A stretch of 64,000 bases of DNA, taken from assembly GCF_016920785.2 (NCBI RefSeq), contig NW_024609835.1:23279108-23343107 (forward strand), read 5' to 3'. The position numbers and the translations under genes are program-made. Below, piece after piece: positions 56,837 through 64,000 of this stretch. The stretch comes from Ixodes scapularis (taxonomy: Eukaryota; Arthropoda; Arachnida; Ixodida; Ixodidae). Position 1 is the first letter of the stretch, and each line of letters opens with the position of its first letter. Below the pieces are notes generated by a model. It made no database searches and was not told where the DNA came from. It was given only the letters and a program-made list of their open reading frames with translations.

Positions 56837-59800
56837 TCAGAAACTCGGCCAAGACAAACGCTTTTGGAACGCCTTCCAGTCGTCATTACCTGTCCACTCC
56901 CTCGCACTGAGGACTGAAGAAACATACTGGAAGTCATTAACAAAATGGCGCCAAGCAGGTTTTCCACCTACTGCAACCAGGAGGTGATCTGTCCTTGAGC
57001 GCCAGATAGCATGGAGACCCAGAAGGGCTAGCGTCTCGAGACAGCTTCTGTTTGTGCCGTTGCCAAACTCCAAAAATTTACAACTTTCCCATTCTGGGTA
57101 GAGCTGCACCTGAAGCGTTTGTCTAAGCTGGGCCCAGAACAATTGAGCATTGGTGCAATCAAAGAACACATGTCTCATGTCTTCCTCGTAGGGGCATAGC
57201 GCACAATTCGTTGACCATGGCACAAAGAAGCCCTTCTTGGCCAGCCAGTTTTTGACGGGTAAAACCTCGGTATGAAACTTAAAGAAAAAGTCCTTTGTGC
57301 CGGTCTTAACGGGGTAGAACGAAAGCCTTTTAAAAACACTGGACGATGTGTCGCGAAGGTTCGCACGGTATATGGGCACGGGGGTTAGCAGCTCCAGGGC
57401 ATCCCAGTACAATCTGCGATATTTCACCTTTGCAAGGTATTCGTTCGAAAACATCGCGTGAAAGGTTTTCAATGCGCGCCCAATTTCTTTGTAGAATTTG
57501 AGCGTGCAAACTCCCTCGGACCATTCATTAGGTACCGGCATCCACTGAGCTGTGCATTTTCCGCCATGCTTTTGAATGGCTTTCCGCAAATGCTCGTTAC
57601 GTTGGCTGCGAAAAAAGATAAATCTCTGCACTTGGAGCTTCAGTTCAACATTCACTAGACCGAGACCACCTTTCTCCCGGCAAAGGAACAAATTGCTGCG
57701 CCGCATGCGCTCGAACTTAGAGTCCCATATATACACAGCGCAGAACCGGTTCACTTTCTGAACATCAATAAGCTTACAAGGCATCGCTTGTGCCGCGTAC
57801 CACACAGTAGGAAAAAATACCGAATTGCAGACCCTACTACGGTTAAAGAAGGACAAATATCTCCCATACCAGTCCTGTGCTTTGGCATGCAAACTTTTCA
57901 TATGGATACCCGAGTCCCCAGTCCTGAGGCACTCGGGGGCCAAGCTTATGCCTAAATAGTTTGTCACTGCGCAACTCCATGAGATGCCCAGAAAGCTCTC
58001 AGGGCGAGCGTCCCAGGCTCCCAACCACGCACCGGTCGATTTCTTTTCGTTCAGTCGAGCACCGGACACACTGCAGAAGTCCGAAACGTGCTTCAGCGCT
58101 AGTTCCACCTCACTGCGTGAGGAGCACAACAGAGTTAAGTCGTCTGCGTATGCAAGTACCTTTAGTAGACTTGGCGCCCAGTTGAATCCTCTGATGGCAC
58201 TGTCATTGATGATGCGCCGGCACAGGGGTTCAAGATAGAGTGAGAACAACACCGGCGACATAGGGCAGCCCTGACGAACCGATGAGCGGACGGGGATAGG
58301 TTTGGTGAGGCCTCCATTGACCTTGATGTTGGTCGATATATCCTTGTAACAGATCCTGACGTATCTGCCGAGCGTCTCGCCTATGCCACAATGGTCCAGC
58401 AGCCGGAAGAGGACCCAGTGAGAGACACGATCAAAGGCCTTGCTGAGATCCACTTGGAGCGCGGCCAGGGGGCTGCCCTCCACTAATGCGTCTTCGCACA
58501 TGACTCTCATCATGTGCAGATTGTCCTGGATGCTTCTACCACGAATGCCATAAGCTTGATGGTCCCCAACCACGCAACGAATGCCCCGGTCAAGCCTCTT
58601 CGCTAAGATCTTTGCTAGAATTTTATAGTCCGTCGTGAGGATGCTTATTGGCCGGAAGTCTTCAACGCTCGGACAGCTGTGAGGAGAGCGCTTCTTGGGA
58701 ATGAGGACTACCATCGCCTGCCGCATGGATGGAGGGAGAAGATCTCGTGCAAGGATGTCGGAGAAAACCCTGCAGAGAAGAGGGACCAATAGATCTGCAA
58801 ACTTCTTGTAGAACGCCGCTCCAAGGCCATCCACGCCAGGAGATTTCCGAGGAGACAGCTCTTTTATCGTGCTGGCAACCTCTGCTTCGGTGATGTCTTC
58901 ATTTATGGCTTCCCTAACGTCCGCCGGGATGGAAGGCATCTGTTCCAAGAAGCTTTGCAAAAGTTCACCATCTTGAAAACTGTCTACTCCCAGCAGCTTT
59001 TCAAAAGCCATGTGGAGCGCTTGTTCTATGGCGGCCTGCTCCGAGACAGTCTCCGGGCCTACTTGAAGCTGCGAGATCTTATTAAATTGAGCACGCTGCC
59101 GTTCTTTCGTTTTAAAAATCTTTCCAGGCACTTCATCTTTCTCCACGGAGAGAACTCTCGACCGAATCATTGCTCCCTCATAGTCCTTTTCCATGATGGC
59201 CAGCAGGCGCTCTTTGCAGTTACGGATGTCTTCCGTAAAGAGTCCAGGGGACACGTTTTCTTCTTCAATTAAACGCTTAAGGCATCTTGTAAGTGAGCTT
59301 CGATCTTTTTTTCGTTCACGCGCCTTCATTTGGCTGTGTTGTATAATCTCCATTTTTAGGCTTATTTTCATCTGTTCCCAACTAGCAGCGTCCACATGTT
59401 GTAATCCAGCTGCTTGCGTAATGAGATCCTTAATTTTATTGTTCAGCTCCTCATCCTCTGTCAAGCTGTCGTTCATTTTCCAGTTTTTCCAGTCGGACCT
59501 ATACCGCCGTGATTCGGTGTGTTTTCCCAGACGCACGATTACGAGCGCGTGATCGGAGAAGGCAACGGGCAGCGCTTCATAACCGTCTAATGAGGCTTCC
59601 AGTTCGCTGGACACGTAGACCCGGTCGATCCTTGCGTGCGAGCTCGCCTGCCAATGTGTGAAGCCCGGCACAGCTGCCGAAATGGACTCTGTTGCGTCGT
59701 GCAAATCGTAATCACGCAGCAGCTTACGCAGCTCCACACGGCTGGAGTCCGACAGAAGGCCATTTGAAGAGTCTTTACCACTCAGCACACAGTTAAAGTC

Positions 59801-60235
59801 GCCTGCCAGAATGGTGGGGCATGGCGTATCTAAATATTGCCGCAAGTTCTTGAAAAAGTCCTTGCGGTCCGCAGCTTCATTTGGCGCGTGCACTGCCACT
59901 AGTTTTACAAGCGCATCGTCATGTATAACATCGATGGAGCAAATACGGCCGCTTTGGTCGGTTTCCCATTCCGGAGCGATTTGGAAACCCTTATCTTTTC
60001 GAAGAAGGAACGCTGTGCCAGCACTGTATCCGACGGCTTTCGAATAAACAAAAAGAAAGTGTCGCTCAAAAAAAGATAGCATATCTTCATTGTGCTTTTC
60101 GCCTGATAGCTTAGTCTCTTGTAAAAACGCTATGTCAACCCGTTCCTTCAATAGTAGGTTTAGGAGCCACTGTTTGCGTTTCCGTGCTATCAAGCTGACA
60201 CAATTGAATGTGGCTACTTTGAGCGGCCCTCGCAT
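56837..60235 (-). CDS. LINE ORF2: endonuclease-reverse transcriptase
   Basis: The 1132-residue protein starts at ATG 60235. Residues 1-235 are an exonuclease-endonuclease-phosphatase fold that nicks the target: N11, E40 in LQET, D146 and N148 in GDFN, D204 in RIDRV and S227-D228-H229. A helical spacer follows. The reverse transcriptase spans about residues 460-760: VEDFRPISIL (524-533), VDLSKAFDRV with catalytic D596, RQGCP (654-658) and YADD (696-699). The C-terminus has a CCHC zinc motif at C1011, C1014, H1022 and C1027. All catalytic positions I can check are present, and there is no internal stop. It makes cDNA at the nicked target (target-primed reverse transcription). Length matches complete ORF2 proteins of the group. 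It begins 39 bases after the ORF1 stop, so translation probably depends on reinitiation. Certain as an enzyme of this class; clade less so. Confidence 0.93.
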   Translation of the reverse strand: MRGPLKVATFNCVSLIARKRKQWLLNLLLKERVDIAFLQETKLSGEKHNEDMLSFFERHFLFVYSKAVGYSAGTAFLLRKDKGFQIAPEWETDQSGRICSIDVIHDDALVKLVAVHAPNEAADRKDFFKNLRQYLDTPCPTILAGDFNCVLSGKDSSNGLLSDSSRVELRKLLRDYDLHDATESISAAVPGFTHWQASSHARIDRVYVSSELEASLDGYEALPVAFSDHALVIVRLGKHTESRRYRSDWKNWKMNDSLTEDEELNNKIKDLITQAAGLQHVDAASWEQMKISLKMEIIQHSQMKARERKKDRSSLTRCLKRLIEEENVSPGLFTEDIRNCKERLLAIMEKDYEGAMIRSRVLSVEKDEVPGKIFKTKERQRAQFNKISQLQVGPETVSEQAAIEQALHMAFEKLLGVDSFQDGELLQSFLEQMPSIPADVREAINEDITEAEVASTIKELSPRKSPGVDGLGAAFYKKFADLLVPLLCRVFSDILARDLLPPSMRQAMVVLIPKKRSPHSCPSVEDFRPISILTTDYKILAKILAKRLDRGIRCVVGDHQAYGIRGRSIQDNLHMMRVMCEDALVEGSPLAALQVDLSKAFDRVSHWVLFRLLDHCGIGETLGRYVRICYKDISTNIKVNGGLTKPIPVRSSVRQGCPMSPVLFSLYLEPLCRRIINDSAIRGFNWAPSLLKVLAYADDLTLLCSSRSEVELALKHVSDFCSVSGARLNEKKSTGAWLGAWDARPESFLGISWSCAVTNYLGISLAPECLRTGDSGIHMKSLHAKAQDWYGRYLSFFNRSRVCNSVFFPTVWYAAQAMPCKLIDVQKVNRFCAVYIWDSKFERMRRSNLFLCREKGGLGLVNVELKLQVQRFIFFRSQRNEHLRKAIQKHGGKCTAQWMPVPNEWSEGVCTLKFYKEIGRALKTFHAMFSNEYLAKVKYRRLYWDALELLTPVPIYRANLRDTSSSVFKRLSFYPVKTGTKDFFFKFHTEVLPVKNWLAKKGFFVPWSTNCALCPYEEDMRHVFFDCTNAQLFWAQLRQTLQVQLYPEWESCKFLEFGNGTNRSCLETLALLGLHAIWRSRTDHLLVAVGGKPAWRHFVNDFQYVSSVLSAREWTGNDDWKAFQKRLSWPSF

Positions 60236-60274
60236 TTAAATCTACGGCGAGGTGAAAGAATAAAGGAGAAAGGC

Positions 60275-61402
60275 TTACTGTTTCGAGTGACCTCGCGTGC
60301 GGTCGTCCGGGGTGTTTCTGGGCTTTGGGTCGAATCTGCTCTTTCGCAAAGCGGTGTCTTTCCACTTCAACTCACAGCGTGGTGGTTTGTCGGGGATTTG
60401 ACTGCAGGCAGACCAATCACAGAGCTCTGGTCCGGGGAGGCCGTCCCTTGCGTCTGCTTGGGATTGTTCCACAGCGCTGGCAGTGTCGACTTCTTGCACT
60501 GAGGTGGCCGTGCTTTCTGGTGCAGTTGTTTCTTCGTTGAACTCCAAATTTCCCGAGGAGTGTTCCTTGCTGCTGGGGTTGCCTGGTGTGAGCACTCCTG
60601 AGACTGGGCCCTCGGTGTCCGTGCCGTCTTGCCTTCCCTGGGCTGCTTCTACTGGTGATTGCTCTGCTGTGTCAGTCGCTGTCAGTGGCAGTGGGTCAGC
60701 TGAAGTGCTAGCAATGTCGGTGCCATAGGTTGCCTCTGCTTCATCCGCTTCCATGATGTGGTCGCTAACTTCTTCCGGTACCTCCGCGTTAGTGACTGAC
60801 GCATACGTGCGCACACAGTCGGAGGCTTCGTGCCCGTAGCGATTACACTCCAGGCAGCGGGGAGCTCGGCAATCCTTGCGAATGTGCCCAGTCTTCTTGC
60901 ATCTGAGGCACAACGGCGCTCGACCCGGCACCAGAACCAGCGCGCTCGCTCCGGGCATTTTCAACTGATGCGGGAGGCTCTCCCTGGTCACACCATCTTT
61001 CAACGTCATGCGAACGAGCCTTGTCTTCGTCTCTATCCCCGCAAAAAAACCTGAGCGCACTTTGTCTCGCGCAACTTCTAGCACTTTCCCGTAGGGTTCG
61101 AGAGCCCTCCGGACGGATTCATCAGGCACGTGAAACGGCACCCAGTGAAGCTTGAGGCTCACGTCGCTGGTGTCCGGATCGATGACGAGGCAAAGTTTCC
61201 CCTTAATTTTAAGTTGTTTTTCCTTCACGAGCTTCTGTTTTGCAGCTGAAGAGTGAAACGTAAGCATCCACACATGATTCATGTGAAACGCGCCGAACGC
61301 TGCAATGTCCTTGAGCACGGCGAGCCGCGCTATCTCGTTACGAAAATCGTCGAGTCGATATGGCCGCTCAGACACGTCACAGTGAAGAAAAACAGAGTTC
61401 AA
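60275..61402 (-). CDS. LINE ORF1: zinc-knuckle RNA-binding protein
   Basis: The 375-codon frame carries two CCHC zinc knuckles, CLRCKKTGHIRKDC (C165, C168, H173, C178) and CLECNRYGHEASDC (C183, C186, H191, C196). A segment at about residues 75-120 with the order LKLHWVPFHV..VRRALEPYGKVLEV suggests an RNA-recognition-like fold. The C-terminal half is acidic and Ser/Thr-rich. ORF1 proteins of this group coat the element RNA and act as chaperones. The start is odd: the frame opens upstream with no ATG, the codon at 61402 is TTG, and the first in-frame ATG is codon 41 (61282). An ATG at 61461 is in another frame and stops after 13 codons. Either ORF1 starts at a non-AUG codon or a small indel broke the true start. 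Confidence 0.82.
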   Translation of the reverse strand: MNSVFLHCDVSERPYRLDDFRNEIARLAVLKDIAAFGAFHMNHVWMLTFHSSAAKQKLVKEKQLKIKGKLCLVIDPDTSDVSLKLHWVPFHVPDESVRRALEPYGKVLEVARDKVRSGFFAGIETKTRLVRMTLKDGVTRESLPHQLKMPGASALVLVPGRAPLCLRCKKTGHIRKDCRAPRCLECNRYGHEASDCVRTYASVTNAEVPEEVSDHIMEADEAEATYGTDIASTSADPLPLTATDTAEQSPVEAAQGRQDGTDTEGPVSGVLTPGNPSSKEHSSGNLEFNEETTAPESTATSVQEVDTASAVEQSQADARDGLPGPELCDWSACSQIPDKPPRCELKWKDTALRKSRFDPKPRNTPDDRTRGHSKQ

Positions 61403-61419
61403 AGAAGCGGTACCTGAAG

Positions 61420-61461
61420 TCAGGGGTGGCAGAAGAATCTTGTAGTCTTGGGGAACGTCAT
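61420..61461 (-). CDS. Short upstream ORF in the LINE leader
   Basis: An ATG at 61461, 32 bases from the element's 5' end, opens a 13-codon frame (MTFPKTTRFFCHP) that ends at 61420, about 17 bases before the first codon assigned to ORF1. It is either a real upstream ORF or the original ORF1 start displaced by an indel. Its position in another frame is certain; its role is not. Confidence 0.4.
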   Translation of the reverse strand: MTFPKTTRFFCHP

Positions 61462-61493
61462 AAGCAGAAAAACCGCGGCCGAAACCGGCCGTT

Positions 61494-61507
61494 GGAACAC
61501 CACACTA
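61494..61507. repeat. Target-site duplication at the LINE 5' end
   Basis: GGAACACCACACTA matches 56640-56653 exactly. It defines the 5' junction and shows that the LINE copy is not truncated beyond this base. Confidence 0.92.
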
Positions 61508-64000
61508 ACCCGAACACTACACCCGTGCTCTGCGTTTCCGTCTTTTATACTGGTCGTTTTGAACGTACGGAACTTTTCGGTGACTGAATAAGCAATAAAA
61601 AATATTCCCAGCATGTTGATTTTTTCCCAGCAATGTCATACCTCTGAAAGTATTTTAAATGGCTCAAGGGATGAATCTCTTATTAAAAGTAAACGCTCGA
61701 TCAAGCCGTAATTATTTGAAAGCCTATAAATCGAGCCGCCCTAATGCGGTTCGAAGCCATGAGTTTGTTTCCCCACACGGCACGTCGTAGCCTGTATTTC
61801 TATTGGTTTTTCTATTTGTGCTGTTCGCGCAAAGCTGCAATTGCCGTCTTGATTTAATCTCTGTAGAGCGGATATTCACTCAGCTGGAAGTAATGCTTCA
61901 CATGCTGAGAAATCGCTTTTCGATCAACTTGAATGCAGTCAAAGCCGCGACTTGCGGCAGGTGTTCAGTGTACGGAGCTACGCCGTGGCGAGCCCAAAAA
62001 CGTCTAGCGCTCATCCCAGCGCGCCACTTGGAAGGCAGTTTCTCCAGGAACCGTAGTATATTTAAACAGCAAAATAAAGGGCAGCTTTTTTTTTTTCGAT
62101 TTTACCTTCTATTGTTTTTTAATGCCGGAATTCCATACTGTAAATATACGTACTTTCCGTCACGATTTCGTACTGTTCAGTCCTTGCCCCAGAGCGCAAT
62201 CGCTCTCGGGGACGAGACAATTCCGACAGTCATATTGGCCATTGTACGATAGCGATAGGAGCTTCTACTGTTCAGACCAGCGTTCCAACATGACTATCCG
62301 CACGTTGATCGATTGCACGTAATCCCTCAAGTGATATTAAACTTTTTAATGTAAAGCGGAATGTCAACCTGCGACACCCCGCCCCCTCATCACGGCCCGC
62401 CCAATTGCATCAATGCCCGACAGTTTACGATCTCATATTGTTGTTACACCACTGATACGCGAACACACGGTCACATCGGCGATAATTCCAGTCTTCTGTT
62501 CACAACCCACAACACTGCCATCATGATGTTGCAGCTATGTTGCTGACACGCACAAATACAGAACCACGTTGAACGCCGGTTGCACTCGGCATCGGAAAAC
62601 AGAACCGAGCTCAGCGCGGAAGGCACCCAGGCAGCCGGCAGCAAAACCTGCCTGTCTTGGACGGAGTTCTTGCGGTTTCCATAACGTCGAAAACGTCGAC
62701 ACAGTTCCGCGTGGTTTCGCTACTGTAGCGACTGTAGTTCCATCGGTACGCCGCGCGCGCGAGTCCCGCAATCCGGAGACGGCCATCCCCCAGTGTACGT
62801 GGCACTGCTGGCACTGCTCCGCAACTTCGCTGTTTCCAGCGGCTTCGTTTGCTCGTTTGATAAAATTAGGGATAAAAGCGTCAATGCAACCGAAATGTTC
62901 TGCACGTTTAGACTAGAAAACGGAATTACAGGCGGCCTTTACTGCCGCTGAAGCTCAATGAACTCAACAGCTATTTATTAAACAACGTGCGCGACCTGCT
63001 CGAAAAACGAAACCGAAAGAAGATGAGTCGAAGGCCGAAAGCTTTCTCCCGTCTGCCTGGAGAAGGAGAAAAACGTTTCGTTCCTCCCCTTTTCTCGCGT
63101 CCGGTTGGGGGCGCGTCAGTAGAAGGGAGGAAGACGCGCCGTTGCTACTTTTTTCCTCCATTTTTTCTTAGAGTGTAGGGCTCAACCTGCCCTATGTTCT
63201 TACGAACATATGGCAGGTTTAAGTTTGAAAAAGATGTTTGTTTTTACAGTGAATTTCGAAACATTGGGCGCACAGCAATATAAAACTTCTTAATTTGAAA
63301 TTACAAATAAATTCAATCAACTTCGGAATATCAGCAAAAAAAATAACTAAAACACGGTAAGAGTATCGCTAGAAAAAACCTCCGAAAACACAAAATCCTA
63401 TTTATAACATAGAATACCCTACGTGAAAGAATCTGCGATGCTCATAAATGTTGGCAATCGATAAAACAGTAGCGTTGTGGTTTCGTCAACACTGTCTATT
63501 AGTATAACACTGACAAAACACTCGTTTTTACCATCGCCTCGTTCGTTATCCATGTCGTTACAGAGCAATGGGTTGCTTATTGCTTCAAAGCTTAAAGAAA
63601 AGCTCTTTGTGGAGCAATTTCCGGTTCCGTATTGCTTCTAAGCCTGAGACCTAGCACTTCATGGAGCAATTTCAGGAAAAGGCTTTTTCTGTAAGCTTGA
63701 ACGACCGTGGTAAATTGGAAACCATCAAGTCCCACCAGCTCAGTGGGGTCCATTTGGCAAGTAATTGTTTTATTTAAAACATTTCTCTCGAAAGAAGCGA
63801 GTAGCATAGTTAACTAACTTAATTTCCTCTTCTTTCTGACGTACTTGAGGGAAGTATTGTATTCTTGCTGCAGATCTCTCAAAATGCGCCATGACCCGTG
63901 GAAACGCAGTCACACAGACACCCAGTGATGCTTTCAAGTTGCTATGCCTCTGGTTCCGTACCGAACAAACTGACTTACAAGTAGAGAATGCACCTTTTTT
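61508..64000. other. No gene recognised
   Basis: This end segment has no recognisable domain. A T run lies near 62088-62097. The part at 62990-63175 is GC-rich and ends in TTTTTTCTTAGAGTGTAG, the reversed form of the CTACACTCTAAGAAAAAA terminus common to MITE families A and B, so a decayed MITE end may lie at 63160-63178. GTTCTTACGAACATATGG near 63198 is a short palindromic motif. Confidence 0.5.

Larger units (their letters stand above)
56654..61493 (-). mobile_element. Full-length Tx1-like (L1 superfamily) LINE
   Basis: The element reads right to left: a 91-base leader, ORF1, a 39-base gap, ORF2, a 3' UTR of about 160 bases and a poly(A) tail seen as 21 T at 56654-56674. A 14-bp perfect duplication flanks it. 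This is the size and arrangement of complete two-ORF LINEs with an apurinic-type endonuclease. The reverse transcriptase sequence, the endonuclease and the CCHC at the C-terminus place it in the L1/Tx1 group by my reading; a finer clade needs a tree. An intact 1132-codon ORF2 and a perfect duplication point to a fairly recent insertion. Confidence 0.88.

Overview
This window looks like intergenic DNA from a large, repeat-rich arthropod genome. A hard tick is my best guess, with moderate confidence. The reasons are inferred from the sequence: a Tx1-like (L1 superfamily) LINE, tRNA-derived SINE pieces whose body resembles tick Ruka-type SINEs as I remember them, a decayed LINE with an RNase H domain, hAT and PIF/Harbinger relics, and a very high density of foldback MITEs. 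Bacterial features such as operons and ribosome binding sites are absent, and I recognised no complete host protein gene. The long open frames in GC-rich parts have no recognisable domains and are probably chance.

Layout. 1-460: 3' end of a ZBED-like hAT transposon (transposase C-terminus, then AT-rich terminal DNA). 1.1-4.6 kb: GC-rich and promoter-like DNA and a hAT-type terminus. 5.4-8.5 kb: a run of foldback MITEs and a non-autonomous hAT element with a target duplication. 9.9-11.2 kb: a composite foldback element and a reverse SINE. 11.2-21.9 kb: mostly unrecognised, with some MITEs. 21.9-22.9 kb: a 5'-truncated RNase H LINE joined to a foldback. 24.9-27.3 kb: three MITEs. 30-39.9 kb: many foldbacks, a second SINE piece, stacked perfect palindromes and a second hAT element. 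42.8-43.7 kb: a CpG-dense island with a possible first exon on the minus strand. 45.6-48.0 kb: a cluster of nested foldbacks ending in a 1.5-kb palindrome whose arms carry promoter-like DNA. 49.2-50.7 kb: a second composite foldback and a TTAA MITE. 51.3-51.8 kb: a dead Harbinger transposase N-terminus. 53.6-54.9 kb: a CRE cluster and a palindromic minisatellite. 56.6-61.5 kb: a full-length LINE, minus strand. 61.5-64.0 kb: nothing recognised.

The best-supported unit is the LINE at 56654-61493. It has a 14-bp perfect target-site duplication, a 21-base poly(A) tail, an ORF1 with two zinc knuckles and an intact 1132-codon ORF2 (endonuclease, reverse transcriptase, C-terminal CCHC). Elements of this kind supply the machinery that can also mobilise SINEs. 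The hAT and Harbinger relics are remnants of the transposase types that could have moved the MITEs. Family assignments come from terminal motifs and target duplications read by eye, without database comparison.
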